Assembly: GCF_005869845.1 (NCBI RefSeq)
Contig: NZ_VAWF01000001.1
Coordinates: 1,054,001-1,118,000, forward strand
Direction: 5' to 3'
Origin: Fodinibius saliphilus
Lineage (GTDB): Bacteria > Bacteroidota > Rhodothermia > Balneolales > Balneolaceae
DNA: 64,000 nucleotides
Position numbers and translations under genes: made by a program. The notes under the pieces were generated by a model, which did no database searches, was not told where the DNA came from, and was given only the letters and a program-made list of their open reading frames with translations. Of this stretch, positions 27,409 through 37,133 are shown one piece after another (the stretch's first letter is position 1; each line of letters opens with the position of its first letter).

Positions 27409-28656
27409 ATGAGTTACGACAAGATTACGCCCCCCGAAAACGGGACAAAAATTACTACCGAAGCCGACGGTACCCTGAACGTCGCTGATAATCCTATTAT
27501 TCCATTTATTGAGGGTGATGGTATTGGCATCGATATTACGCCAACCATGCGCAATGTACTTGACAGCGCTGTTGAAAAAGCCTATAGCGGTGAAAAGAAA
27601 ATTGAATGGTTTGAAATTTACGCTGGAGAAAAAGCCGTAGATTTTTATGGTGAAGGCGAATGGCTTCCTGCAGATACACTTAACGCCATTGAAGATTATA
27701 AGGTTGCTATTAAGGGACCATTAACAACTCCTGTTGGCGGTGGAATACGATCATTAAATGTTGCGATTCGTCAACATAAAGACCTCTTTGCCTGTGTACG
27801 ACCAGTTAAATATTACCAAGGTACTCCGAGCCCGGTTAAACATCCTGAAAAAACCGATATGGTGATATTCCGTGAAAATACCGAAGATATTTATGCCGGT
27901 ATCGAATATCAGACCGGAACCCCTGAAAACAAGAAGCTGAAAGATTTCTTGATTAATGAGATGGGGGTAGACAATATGCGATTCCCGGATACCACTTCTC
28001 TTGGAATCAAGCCAATCTCTGAAGAAGGAACCAAACGTCTCGTTCGGTCGGCAATTAACTACGCTATTGAGAACGATCGTGACAGTGTTACCCTTGTTCA
28101 TAAAGGAAACATTATGAAGTTTACCGAAGGTAGCTTCAAAGACTGGGGATATGAAGTTGCCCGTGAAGAGTTTGATGCTGAAGTTATTGGCGATGGTCCA
28201 TGGTGTAAACTGCCCAACGGTATCGTTATAAAGGACGCTATTGCCGATGCATTCTTGCAGCAGATATTAACCCGTCCTGATGAGTATGACGTAATAGCTA
28301 CTATGAACCTCAACGGCGACTATGTTTCTGATGCTCTTGCTGCTTGTGTAGGCGGCATTGGTATTGCTCCCGGAGCAAACATCAACTATAATACAGGACT
28401 TGCTGTTTTTGAAGCAACACACGGCACGGCTCCCAAATATACTGGCCAAGATAAAGTGAACCCCGGTTCATTGATTCTATCTGGTGTTATAATGCTCCGC
28501 TATCTGGGCTGGAATGAAGCTGCTGATCTTATTGAAAAAGGACTCGAAGCTTCTATCACGCAAAAAACTGTTACTTACGACTTTGAACGCCTGATGGATG
28601 ATGCAACTCTTCTCAAATGTTCTGAGTTTGGAGAAAAAATTATAGAAAATATGTAG
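27409..28656 (+). CDS. icd: NADP-dependent isocitrate dehydrogenase
   Basis: TCA-cycle enzyme making 2-oxoglutarate from isocitrate. The 415-residue protein follows the E. coli Icd plan: [36 protein letters not shown] with the substrate-binding Ser that AceK-type kinases phosphorylate, [16 protein letters not shown] with the catalytic Tyr, the Mg-binding [10 protein letters not shown] and [13 protein letters not shown], and [17 protein letters not shown] whose Lys-Tyr pair favours NADP. It is a single rightward gene followed by a strong terminator. Confidence 0.96.
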   Translation: MSYDKITPPENGTKITTEADGTLNVADNPIIPFIEGDGIGIDITPTMRNVLDSAVEKAYSGEKKIEWFEIYAGEKAVDFYGEGEWLPADTLNAIEDYKVAIKGPLTTPVGGGIRSLNVAIRQHKDLFACVRPVKYYQGTPSPVKHPEKTDMVIFRENTEDIYAGIEYQTGTPENKKLKDFLINEMGVDNMRFPDTTSLGIKPISEEGTKRLVRSAINYAIENDRDSVTLVHKGNIMKFTEGSFKDWGYEVAREEFDAEVIGDGPWCKLPNGIVIKDAIADAFLQQILTRPDEYDVIATMNLNGDYVSDALAACVGGIGIAPGANINYNTGLAVFEATHGTAPKYTGQDKVNPGSLILSGVIMLRYLGWNEAADLIEKGLEASITQKTVTYDFERLMDDATLLKCSEFGEKIIENM

Positions 28657-28694
28657 TATAAATTCTACATCATTTCCTAACAGCTCTATATATG

Positions 28695-28730
28695 AAAAGC
28701 CCGCAAAGGTTTTACTTTGCGGGCTTTTTT
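28695..28730 (+). terminator. intrinsic terminator after icd
   Basis: AAAAGCCCGCAAAG (28695-28708) and CTTTGCGGGCTTTT (28715-28728) form a 14-bp perfect stem with a 6-base loop and a T-run. It is symmetrical enough to work in both directions between icd and the converging lipoprotein gene. Confidence 0.92.
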
Positions 28731-28752
28731 ACTAATTTTTTTAGAATAAAAT

Positions 28753-29304
28753 TCAGAAGCTTTCAAATGCCTTAGATTCTTTCATCGCATTCCAAGCTTT
28801 TTCATATCCTGCTAACCGTTTGCCAATTCGTTCACTTAATTTAGCTTTTGGAACACTCACTTCTGCAAAACCGCGGTAACTTTCATAACCTTCTACACTT
28901 CTGGCATTAGTATTACTCACAGAAACCACATCACTGACAGCCTTATCTGCTTTACGTAGAGCAATTAGAAAGCGGGCTGAATCCAACCCATAACCTGATC
29001 CATACTCAGAAAGTGCTTCAGTTCGAATTTCTTCCAGCTTATCAGACAAGGCCGCCTTCACCTCTGTTTTAGCACGCTTAACCGCTTCCGAAACCGATGA
29101 AGCTGAATCACTGTTTAGGGCCGATGCATATCCTACCATCTCGGAACCGCTGTTTACAACTGTTTCAGTACTAAACCACGAAGGATAATCCTTTACCTCC
29201 TTTTGGGATGAGGACCCTTTTTTAACCACTTCCGTGGTCCCGGTGCAAGATGCAAAAAATGAAAATGAAATAACAACAACTACTAAACCCAAAAAACGAT
29301 GCAT
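28753..29304 (-). CDS. LPP20-type lipoprotein
   Basis: Lipoprotein of 183 residues. The signal peptide ends in a lipobox-like FFASC, so Cys20 is probably lipidated. The mature part contains KDYPSWFS and a helical segment (AVKRAKTEVKAALSDKLEEI) with ARSVEGYESYRGFAEVSVPK near the C-terminus, the pattern of the LPP20 family, usually outer-membrane proteins of unknown role. It lies 10 bp after htrA and so probably shares the recO-htrA transcript. Confidence 0.75.
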   Translation of the reverse strand: MHRFLGLVVVVISFSFFASCTGTTEVVKKGSSSQKEVKDYPSWFSTETVVNSGSEMVGYASALNSDSASSVSEAVKRAKTEVKAALSDKLEEIRTEALSEYGSGYGLDSARFLIALRKADKAVSDVVSVSNTNARSVEGYESYRGFAEVSVPKAKLSERIGKRLAGYEKAWNAMKESKAFESF

Positions 29305-29314
29305 AAAAATAATT

Positions 29315-30850
29315 TTACTGTTCTAATTCGATCATTCTGGTCTCCCCTTCTCGGGTAGCGACCTCTAACAAAACCGAATCATATTTGTTAAAAAATTGGT
29401 TTATAAGATCCTTTAAAGATTCCAGATCTTCAACTTTTTGATCTCCTACTTTTTTTATCTCAAATCCCGCTTTTAATTTTTTTTCATCAGCATCAGATCC
29501 ATCCACTACTTCGGTTATGATTAAGTGGTATCTATCCCCTACCTCCTCTTTTTGAATTGCCATAACTTTAATGCCAAAATCGAACACTGCAAAATTATTA
29601 TCATCAGAAGATGAATCTCTTTCATCATCTTTTTCCAAACGATCTCTAGAGGAGGGAGTATTGGCAAACTGATGATTTTCCTGCTCAAGAAGCCCAAGCT
29701 TAACAGTTTTAGTCATTTTAATACCGTCTCGCAGAATATCCAGCTCAACCAACTCCCCTGGATTTCGTACCGCAATTTTTTGTTGAAGCTGATTCGATTC
29801 ATTCACAATATCTCCATCGACACTTAAAATAACATCCTCCGTTTGCAGTCCTGCTTTATCTGCTGCACCACCAGGCGATACAGCAGTAATCTGAACTCCG
29901 CGAATTTCATCCATACCCAATTGCTCTGCCAGCTCTGCATTTACACTTACAATTGTCACCCCCAGCAGTGCGCGCCGCACTTCACCGTATTCGATTAAAT
30001 CCTGCCCCACTTTAGCTGCTAAATTCGATGGTACGGAAAATCCATACCCCTGGTAATTTCCACTTTGGGAGGCAATAGCCGTGTTAACTCCAATTAATTC
30101 TCCATCTGTATTAACAAGGGCACCTCCACTATTCCCTTTATTAATGGCAGCATCTGTTTGTATAAAGCTTTCGACCCGCATCTGATCATTAATAATCTGT
30201 ACATCGCGACTTAAGGCACTTACAATGCCTGCGGTTACAGTAGACCGCAACCGAAACGGATTCCCGATAGCAAGCACCCATTCTCCCACATCAACTTCAT
30301 TGGAATTACCAATAGTAATAGCCGGTAGATTATTGGCCGGTACCTTAAGAACAGCCAAATCTGTGGTAGGATCTTGTCCCACAATACGTCCTTCGAATGT
30401 ACGTTTATCATTTAATACTACTTCTATTCCATCCTCAATAGCCCCATCAATAACGTGATTATTTGTTAATATATATCCGTCACTACTTATGATAATTCCA
30501 GAACCTACCGTACGCGTGCGACGTGGTATAATATTTCCCCAAAAACCGTCTTCCTCTTCGTGAAATTCATCATCGGGTATATTTCGTCTAGAGAACGGTA
30601 TCACCGTTTCTATATAAACAACCGTAGGCGTAACATGCTCAGCTATCTGTTTAAAAAGGAATCGATCATCAATTTTAGCAAGCTCTTCATCTGTAAAAAC
30701 AGGTGTTCTACCGTGCCTTACCTCTGTAACCTTAACCTTTGCACGGTCATCTACCATATTTTGTTGCTGGTAAAAAGCGATAAGAGTGCCAATTATCACA
30801 CCAATCAACACCAATAAAATACCTGATAAAAAACGGTCTCTTCTTTTCAT
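29315..30850 (-). CDS. htrA: HtrA/Deg-type periplasmic serine protease
   Basis: Envelope protease/chaperone of 511 residues with one N-terminal membrane helix (about 10-26). The trypsin-like domain has the catalytic triad His132 (LTNNHVIDG), Asp164 (PTTDLAVL) and Ser241 (KGNSGGALV). Two PDZ domains follow (about 260-355 and 410-505), the first with RRALLGVTIVSVNAELAEQLG, joined by a charged low-complexity linker near residues 390-415. It sits 2 bp after recO and 10 bp before the lipoprotein gene. Confidence 0.95.
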   Translation of the reverse strand: MKRRDRFLSGILLVLIGVIIGTLIAFYQQQNMVDDRAKVKVTEVRHGRTPVFTDEELAKIDDRFLFKQIAEHVTPTVVYIETVIPFSRRNIPDDEFHEEEDGFWGNIIPRRTRTVGSGIIISSDGYILTNNHVIDGAIEDGIEVVLNDKRTFEGRIVGQDPTTDLAVLKVPANNLPAITIGNSNEVDVGEWVLAIGNPFRLRSTVTAGIVSALSRDVQIINDQMRVESFIQTDAAINKGNSGGALVNTDGELIGVNTAIASQSGNYQGYGFSVPSNLAAKVGQDLIEYGEVRRALLGVTIVSVNAELAEQLGMDEIRGVQITAVSPGGAADKAGLQTEDVILSVDGDIVNESNQLQQKIAVRNPGELVELDILRDGIKMTKTVKLGLLEQENHQFANTPSSRDRLEKDDERDSSSDDNNFAVFDFGIKVMAIQKEEVGDRYHLIITEVVDGSDADEKKLKAGFEIKKVGDQKVEDLESLKDLINQFFNKYDSVLLEVATREGETRMIELEQ

Positions 30851-30852
30851 AC

Positions 30853-31590
30853 TTACTCCTGTAATATTTGTTCAAAAATGGCATCAGACTTACGGTCTCG
30901 AAGTCCTTCTACATGGTATTTTAAATATCGATCCAAATGATCAATTAATGACCGCAACTCCCCAGTTTCAAAAGAAAACTCAAACAGTTTTGAACTTCTC
31001 GCCTGCAAAGCGATACGAATATAATCATACTGGGTTGGGGTTAACTTATATGAATGTGAGGAAATACTTTCGGTAGTTATTAAACCCGATTCCAGGTTAA
31101 AATAGTTCGTTTCTTCTCTTGATTGATTTACATCAAGCTGTAGTCCGATTCCGGTAAGGCCAGCCAAACGTATCTGCAGGTAAGGAAACATTTGTGGAGG
31201 ATATATATCGGCCGAATTAAGCCAGGTTAACATCTTTTTTGAAAAATCGAACAGAGGCGTATTCACTTCATCATCATGCAAAAGCTGACCAATCATCTCA
31301 ATAGCTGAAGTCATCGTAGCCATCTTTTCAAAATCGGTGCGCAGCTTGTCATTCTTTACTGCATAACTTGCCTCAGAAAGGATCTGTACCGAACGAGAGG
31401 ATTTATGATAATAGACTACATCAAGGATATTGCCGACCTCAATGAGTCCCGAAAATTTACTCTTGGGCTTTTTAGCTCCTCGAACCATAAGCGCAATCTT
31501 ACCATGTTTGCGAGTAAACATGGTTACAATCTTGCTGGATTCCTGGTAATCGACAGTCCTGAAAATGATTGCTTCAGTATGGGTAATCAT
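30853..31590 (-). CDS. recO: DNA repair protein RecO
   Basis: RecFOR-pathway mediator of 245 residues. The N-terminal OB-fold is clear: TEAIIFRTVDYQESSKIVTM, HGKIALMVRGAKKPKSKFSG, and LDVVYYHKSSRSVQILSEAS. The C-terminal helical domain lacks the four cysteines of the zinc module found in many RecO proteins, as is common in this phylum. Its stop is 2 bp from the htrA start, so the genes form one operon. Confidence 0.92.
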   Translation of the reverse strand: MITHTEAIIFRTVDYQESSKIVTMFTRKHGKIALMVRGAKKPKSKFSGLIEVGNILDVVYYHKSSRSVQILSEASYAVKNDKLRTDFEKMATMTSAIEMIGQLLHDDEVNTPLFDFSKKMLTWLNSADIYPPQMFPYLQIRLAGLTGIGLQLDVNQSREETNYFNLESGLITTESISSHSYKLTPTQYDYIRIALQARSSKLFEFSFETGELRSLIDHLDRYLKYHVEGLRDRKSDAIFEQILQE

Positions 31591-31746
31591 TTACTATTCT
31601 AGCTGGTTCAACCTTCATGCATATCCTTCTATTATGTTCAACTGAGAGATATGTCGTTAATTTCGAGCCTAACTACAGCTTATGCTCTGTTCCAGTTGAA
31701 CATTAAAGTGAAGTATAGAACCTTTCGGCTAACAAAACCAGCTCTA

Positions 31747-32400
31747 TTAATTACCCGATCCTGTTAATTGAAGAGAATTTACCCGGCCTGTTCCCCCTGT
31801 AGGTCGTTCAATTAAACGTAGTTTTTGAGTAGCATTTTTGATGAGAGCTTGGTACTGGCCATTTTGGTTCATAAACTGATCCTCATACCGCAGAATATCA
31901 TTTCGGTCAGTCCACGGTTTAATCTTAGGTTTTGAACGGTTGTTTATATTTTTCTGGGTGGCCTCATTACCTACTCTGGAAAGTTGCATTCCCCCAATAT
32001 CAGTAGAAACATTGGCAGAAGATGCAGTTGAAGAAATGTTCTTTTCTTGAGAAGATGTGTTTTGTTTTCCCTCACTGCCAATATAGAACCACATGCCGCC
32101 AGCTGTAACCGTAAGTGCCAACGTAGCAGCAACAGCATACTGTAGAACCGGCTTAAATGTTTTCTGTGATTTGCGATTCTTTTCGGCTTGCTCAGCCGCT
32201 TTCTGCATAATAGCATCGGTAACATCAGAAGGGGGATCCATCTCCGGAAGTTTATTTAATTTCTGGAGCGTCTGTCTCATGCTTTCAACCTCGATGAGAA
32301 GATCTTCATCTTCCATCATAGCTTGTTCCATAAGTAGCTCCTCAGAAGGATCCATCTCCTTCATCAGGTACCGAATACAATCATTATCCTCGTTGGGCAT
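31747..32400 (-). CDS. putative anti-sigma factor, single-pass membrane protein
   Basis: Protein of 217 residues with start at the ATG 32398-32400 inside the end of the sigma-factor gene (17-bp overlap); a longer frame reaching 32433 adds only basic residues and was not used. The cytosolic part (about 1-85) has the helical pattern of an anti-sigma domain (CIRYLMKEMDPSEELLMEQA); one membrane helix lies near 90-112 (AVAATLALTVTAGGMWFYIG); the rest is exported and ends with a Ser/Asn-rich region. No zinc HxxxCxxC motif is seen, so it is not a classic ZAS protein. The overlap with the sigma gene is the main evidence for the role. Confidence 0.75.
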   Translation of the reverse strand: MPNEDNDCIRYLMKEMDPSEELLMEQAMMEDEDLLIEVESMRQTLQKLNKLPEMDPPSDVTDAIMQKAAEQAEKNRKSQKTFKPVLQYAVAATLALTVTAGGMWFYIGSEGKQNTSSQEKNISSTASSANVSTDIGGMQLSRVGNEATQKNINNRSKPKIKPWTDRNDILRYEDQFMNQNGQYQALIKNATQKLRLIERPTGGTGRVNSLQLTGSGN

Positions 32401-33031
32401 AATTATTTTCTTCTTGTTCTTTTTCTTTGTCAAAAAGTTTTCGAAGATTTATGAGCGCGTACCGCATACGTCCTAGTGCGGTATTAATAGAAACATTCGT
32501 AAGTTCTGCGATCTCTTTAAACGGCATTTCATAATAGTGACGTAACATTACAACTTGACGTTGTTCCTTGGAAAGCTCGCCTATATGCTTCATGAGACTA
32601 CTTTGTGCCTCTTCCTTCTCAAGCTGTTCCTGCGCGCTGATAAGATCTTCATCAGGCAAACGATCATAGAAGTCAGTGTTTGACTCTTTGTCGTAGTTAG
32701 AACTAACGTCTACAAACCTTTTTTGTTTTCTTAAATAATCGATTGTTGCATTATGGGCAATACGCATAACCCAGGCAATCCACTTCCCCTGTTCATTATA
32801 GGTGTCATCCATCTTGGTGATGACCTTAGTGAAGACTTCCTGGAAAATATCATCAGCTTTTCCAGCACTCCCTACCATACTATAGATATAGGAATAGATC
32901 TTGGTCTGATGCCGATTCATCAACTCGTTAAATGCTTGCTCGTCACCATTCTGGCGATAGAAACGAACAAGATCTTTATCATCGAGTTGCTGGTATTTTT
33001 TGCTAATATGTTTTGATTGCTTGAGTTTCAT
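32384..33031 (-). CDS. ECF-type RNA polymerase sigma factor
   Basis: Sigma-70 family, group 4 (ECF), 215 residues. Region 2 (about 35-105) has AFNELMNRHQTKIYSYIYSM, GKADDIFQEVFTKVI and WVMRIAHNATIDYLRKQKRF; region 4 (about 145-200) has LSKEQRQVVMLRHYYEMPFKEIAELTNVSINTALGRMRYALINLRK. Length and motifs are typical of the SigW/RpoE-like subgroup used by Bacteroidota-related bacteria for envelope or housekeeping stress. The following gene overlaps and is its likely anti-sigma partner. Confidence 0.93.
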   Translation of the reverse strand: MKLKQSKHISKKYQQLDDKDLVRFYRQNGDEQAFNELMNRHQTKIYSYIYSMVGSAGKADDIFQEVFTKVITKMDDTYNEQGKWIAWVMRIAHNATIDYLRKQKRFVDVSSNYDKESNTDFYDRLPDEDLISAQEQLEKEEAQSSLMKHIGELSKEQRQVVMLRHYYEMPFKEIAELTNVSINTALGRMRYALINLRKLFDKEKEQEENNYAQRG

Positions 33032-33417
33032 AATAACCTCACGGCTGAATTAAGAAAATTTTAGTCAGCGATGCAACTAACAAGTTATTAGATGCATAAT
33101 ATTGACTTCATCTTTCATTCAGAACAAATTATATTCTTTGTTGTGATTCACTATCTGTTAGTAAACAGTTAATATAGGCACAAACCAAACATTTGTTCCA
33201 AAAACAGAAACCAATCGCCTACTGCTAATAGCTATTTTCATTCTAATTCATGACAGAAATAATATCTATCACATGATAATGTTAGAGGTGTTATATGTAC
33301 AAGTACCATGCCGAACCATAATAAACTGCCATTATATCCCTCAAAAAGTGTCTTTTACTGTCGTCAGTTGGCAAACACTTTTATCTAACATGCTGCATTT
33401 CGAAAACATTTCTTTCT
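33032..33417. other. intergenic region upstream of the sigma gene
   Basis: About 386 bp between the leftward uvrC stop and the sigma-factor start, AT-rich. It must hold the promoter of the sigma/anti-sigma unit. CTGTTAGTAAACAG near 33157-33170 is a weak palindrome; I see no gene or RNA in it. Confidence 0.4.
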
Positions 33418-35274
33418 TTACTCCTTCTCCCCATTAAAATAAGTAAAAACTTTTTGCCCGGTTTTATTTCCAATTTCTTCCTGGAGCTCTTCTAAAGAGC
33501 TCTCTCGCACGGTGTTCACTGATCCAAATGATTTCAGCAACTGCTTTGCCGTTTTCTCACCGATCCCGTTAATTTGCGTCAATTCGGTTTTTATAGTACG
33601 CTTCGATCTTTTATCCCGATGGAAATCCACAGCAAAACGATGCGCTTCATCTCTTACTTTTTGCAATAATTTAAGGGCCGATGATTTTTTTGGAATCATA
33701 ATAGATTTTGATCTGTCCGGAACAAAAACCTCTTCAAGCCGTTTAGCTAAACCGATAATCTCACATTGTCCGTAAAAACCGATCTCTTTGAGAGCAGAAA
33801 CAGCACTGCTTAATTGTCCCTTGCCCCCATCTACGACAATTAAATCAGGGATTTGTTCTTTGTCATCCATCACCCGTTTATATCGTCTACTCAATACCTC
33901 CTTCATAGATGCAAAGTCATCAGGTCCTTCAACCGTCTTAATATTAAACCGTTTATATGAACTTTTTCTAGGACGGGCATCTACAAAACAAACCATTGAA
34001 GCTACAGGGTCACTACCTTGCAAATTCGAATTATCAAAACACTCAATACGCCGTGGCAACCGATCTAAATTCAGTCGTTCTTTGAGTTCTTTCACTGAGT
34101 GTGGAATGTGTTTGCGGGCTGCTTTCTCTTTCTCCAGCTTTCGTTCTCCCAATAAAAGCTTGGCATTAGATAATGCCATGCGAATCATTTTTGCCTTTTC
34201 ACCCCGTTGTGGTCGGTGCACACGCACCTTTTTACCTCGTTCTTCCCACAGGTACTGGGCAAGGGGCTCCTTATTTTTAAGTTCATCACTAACATAAACT
34301 TCATCAGGTATTGCACCTGCATATTGTCCGGTATAGTAATCTTCGACAAACGATTGTAACATCTCCCCTTTCTCGAGATGCTTAATATTCTTCAGGAACC
34401 GATGAAATTTACTGATAAGCTTTCCTTCCCTAACTTTAAAGAGTACCCCGCAGGCTTCATTAATCTCTTCATCGACCTTAACAGCAAACAGATCACGATC
34501 AACTTTTTTGCCCGCAACCATTTTCATCTTCTTACTATACTTTTGCACCGCCTGTAAGCTATCACGGATACGGGCTGCTTTTTCATACTCTAATGCCTCA
34601 GAAGCAATTGACATCTCTTCTTTAAGATCTTGAATAAGAGCATTAGTACGGCCATTTAACATACGTTCTACCTTTTCAATAGTAGCCTGATACTCTTCAA
34701 TATTCCAGTCCCCGGAGCAGCTCTCCAGGTAATCATCAAAACAAGAGTGCCATTTAGGAGCCCCTTTCGTACGGTCAATATTCTTTCTTGAGACGGCACA
34801 TGTACATAGATTAAAAGCTTTCCGAATCGTCTCCAGCATCCGCTTCATATGTTTTACGCTGTCGTAAGGACCGAAATACTTGCTGCCGTCGTTAATTACT
34901 GTTCGAGTTGGAAATACCCTTGGACGATCGGCATTGGTGACACAGATATAGGGGTAGGTTTTGTCATCCCTGTAGAGGATATTATAACGTGGCTGATGTT
35001 TCTTAATCAGGTTATTCTCAAGAATAAGAGCTTCGGCTTCCGAATCCGTAACAATTACTTCCAGATCCTCAATCTTGTTTATCATCACCCGAATACGTCC
35101 GTCATGGTCACTTGAATCCTGAAAATATGACCGCACGCGATTGCGCAAGCGCTTTGCTTTGCCCACATAAAGCAGCCGATCTTTTTTATCTTTAAACATA
35201 TATACGCCGGGCGAAAGTGGCAGATGATCCACTTTTTCCTTTACATCCACATCGGGGTTGTGCTCATTACTCAT
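33418..35274 (-). CDS. uvrC: excinuclease ABC subunit C
   Basis: Nucleotide excision repair nuclease of 618 residues. The N-terminal GIY-YIG domain reads LSPGVYMFKDKKDRLLYVGKAKRLRNRVRSYF; a UVR motif lies near 215-250 (LKEEMSIASEALEYEKAARIRD); the RNase H-like nuclease domain follows (RRIECFDNSNLQGSDPVASMV, IVVDGGKGQLSSA, with conserved Asp and His residues); paired HhH motifs close it (INGIGEKTAKQLLKSFGS). Complete, leftward, not in an obvious operon. Confidence 0.96.
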   Translation of the reverse strand: MSNEHNPDVDVKEKVDHLPLSPGVYMFKDKKDRLLYVGKAKRLRNRVRSYFQDSSDHDGRIRVMINKIEDLEVIVTDSEAEALILENNLIKKHQPRYNILYRDDKTYPYICVTNADRPRVFPTRTVINDGSKYFGPYDSVKHMKRMLETIRKAFNLCTCAVSRKNIDRTKGAPKWHSCFDDYLESCSGDWNIEEYQATIEKVERMLNGRTNALIQDLKEEMSIASEALEYEKAARIRDSLQAVQKYSKKMKMVAGKKVDRDLFAVKVDEEINEACGVLFKVREGKLISKFHRFLKNIKHLEKGEMLQSFVEDYYTGQYAGAIPDEVYVSDELKNKEPLAQYLWEERGKKVRVHRPQRGEKAKMIRMALSNAKLLLGERKLEKEKAARKHIPHSVKELKERLNLDRLPRRIECFDNSNLQGSDPVASMVCFVDARPRKSSYKRFNIKTVEGPDDFASMKEVLSRRYKRVMDDKEQIPDLIVVDGGKGQLSSAVSALKEIGFYGQCEIIGLAKRLEEVFVPDRSKSIMIPKKSSALKLLQKVRDEAHRFAVDFHRDKRSKRTIKTELTQINGIGEKTAKQLLKSFGSVNTVRESSLEELQEEIGNKTGQKVFTYFNGEKE

Positions 35275-35439
35275 CGTACAAAATAGCTCTGTTCAAACCT
35301 CAATTTTTCTATGCATTAACTTACATATAGTGTTTCTGGAATGGAAACATTTAATAATTAAGCTGTTCCCAAATCCGGGATTGAATCATTAGCTATAATT
35401 ATTACATTAGTAGACGACATAAGATCGGTATTATTATCT

Positions 35440-35661
35440 ATGAGTCTTCGGAAAAAATTTTTTATAACCATATTCATCCTCATTCAAATAGGACTGGTAT
35501 GGCCAGGCTATGCCCTATTTTCGGATATTTATCCTATCATATTTGGATTACCACTTTCGTTCTTCTGGGTTGTAGCAATGCTGATATCAGCCTTTCTTCT
35601 GTTACTCTGGTACTTTTTAACCGATCCCGAACACAGTAACCCGAAGTCTCCTGAATCCTGA
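35440..35661 (+). CDS. DUF3311-like small membrane protein
   Basis: Two-helix membrane protein of 73 residues: FFITIFILIQIGLVWPGYALF and FFWVVAMLISAFLLLLWYFL, with a short charged tail. Position and pattern match the DUF3311 partner often found directly before SSS-family symporters, probably a small accessory subunit. Its stop codon shares one base with the ATG of the symporter gene (TGATGG at 35659-35664), so translation is coupled. Confidence 0.8.
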   Translation: MSLRKKFFITIFILIQIGLVWPGYALFSDIYPIIFGLPLSFFWVVAMLISAFLLLLWYFLTDPEHSNPKSPES

Positions 35662-37133
35662 TGGAAAGCTGGGTCATCATTTTACTTATCTGTGGAATAT
35701 ACCTTGCCATAACTCTGGCAATGGGTATTATTCCGGGATTAAAAGTTTCTGACAGTGTTAGTGGCTTTGTTGCCGGCGACCGAAGTATGAATTTGCTGCT
35801 GCTTTATTTTGTACTAGGTGCTTCCATATTCTCCTCCTTTGCTTTCCTTGGCGGACCCGGCTGGGCTTACTCCCGGGGTGCTGCAGCCTTTTATATAATA
35901 TCCTATGGAGCCACAGGAATGATTCCCATCTACTTTTTTGGACCCAAAGTGCGACGATTGGGAGAAAAATATGATTTTGTGACACAGGCCGAAATTCTGC
36001 AAGATCGTTTTAACAGCACCTCTCTCTCAGCCTTACTAGCTATAATAAGTATCGTTGTTTTTATTCCATATTTGACCCTGCAAATGAAAGGTGCCGGCTA
36101 TGTTATCACTACTATTAGTGAAGGGGCTATTCCACAGTGGCTTGGAGCCGGCATTGCCTATCTTGTGGTTCTGATCTATGTATACTTTAGCGGAGTTATG
36201 GGTGTAGGTTGGACCAACACCTTCCAAGGGATTTTTATGATGATCATTGCCTGGTTTTTGGGAATTTATCTGCCATATGAACTATTTGGTGGCGTTGGTG
36301 AAATGTTTACCCAGATTGCCCAAAGTGACATGTCAGCTATGCTAAAAGCTCCCGGTCTAAATGCTTCCGGCGAACCCTGGAATTGGTGGAGCTACAGCTC
36401 GGCTGTTATTGTATCCGCTGTGGGGTTTTCGGTCTGGCCTCACCTTTTCATGCGTGCTTTTGCTGCAGAAAATGATCGAACAATGAAACTCACAGCAGTT
36501 TTATACCCCACATTCCAATTTTTTCTGATCCCAATTTTAATTATTGGCTTTACCGCTATCCTGGCCTACCCCAACGTATCACCTGCCGATAGTATTCTTC
36601 CCTATATTCTTACTCAACTGGACTTACCCATTATCATAATCGGCTTGGTTTGTGCCGGAACGCTGGCTGCTTCTATGTCGTCAGGTGATGCTATACTCCA
36701 TTCTGCGGCTTCTATTGGTGTACGCGATGGACTTTCCCATATTTTGCCGGCCGAATGGCATACTGATAAAAAAGAACGTAACCTTATCCGCTTACTGGTT
36801 ATTATTATCAGTCTTATTGCCTACTATTTTGCCGTTATATCTGATGTGCCTATTGTGAACCTGTTGCTAGGATCCTACGGAGGAGTGGCTCAAATTTTCC
36901 CCCTTGTCCTTTGTATGTTTTACTGGAAACGGGCAACTGGTTACGGAGCAATAGCCGGACTTCTGGGAGGAGTTCTAACAACGATCTTTTTCTTACTCTA
37001 TCCCGAGCTCCGGCCTTTCCCGATACATGAAGGAATATACGGGCTTTTAATAAATATAGGCCTTCTTGTTACAGTGAGTTTATCCACAGAACCCGAATCG
37101 AAAGAACGTATTGAACGGTACCTAAACGCATAA
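35661..37133 (+). CDS. sodium:solute symporter (SSS family)
   Basis: Inner-membrane transporter of 490 residues and about 13 helices, the PutP/PanF-like LeuT fold. Visible landmarks are LGGPGWAYSRGAAAFYIISYGATGMI in helix 2, VRRLGEKYDFVTQAEILQDRF after it, and SAVIVSAVGFSVWPHLFMRAFA. The solute cannot be told; the DUF3311 partner suggests a pantothenate/monocarboxylate-like subgroup. Overlaps the DUF3311 gene by 1 bp and the pseudouridine synthase gene by 1 bp, forming a tight three-gene unit. Confidence 0.92.
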   Translation: MESWVIILLICGIYLAITLAMGIIPGLKVSDSVSGFVAGDRSMNLLLLYFVLGASIFSSFAFLGGPGWAYSRGAAAFYIISYGATGMIPIYFFGPKVRRLGEKYDFVTQAEILQDRFNSTSLSALLAIISIVVFIPYLTLQMKGAGYVITTISEGAIPQWLGAGIAYLVVLIYVYFSGVMGVGWTNTFQGIFMMIIAWFLGIYLPYELFGGVGEMFTQIAQSDMSAMLKAPGLNASGEPWNWWSYSSAVIVSAVGFSVWPHLFMRAFAAENDRTMKLTAVLYPTFQFFLIPILIIGFTAILAYPNVSPADSILPYILTQLDLPIIIIGLVCAGTLAASMSSGDAILHSAASIGVRDGLSHILPAEWHTDKKERNLIRLLVIIISLIAYYFAVISDVPIVNLLLGSYGGVAQIFPLVLCMFYWKRATGYGAIAGLLGGVLTTIFFLLYPELRPFPIHEGIYGLLINIGLLVTVSLSTEPESKERIERYLNA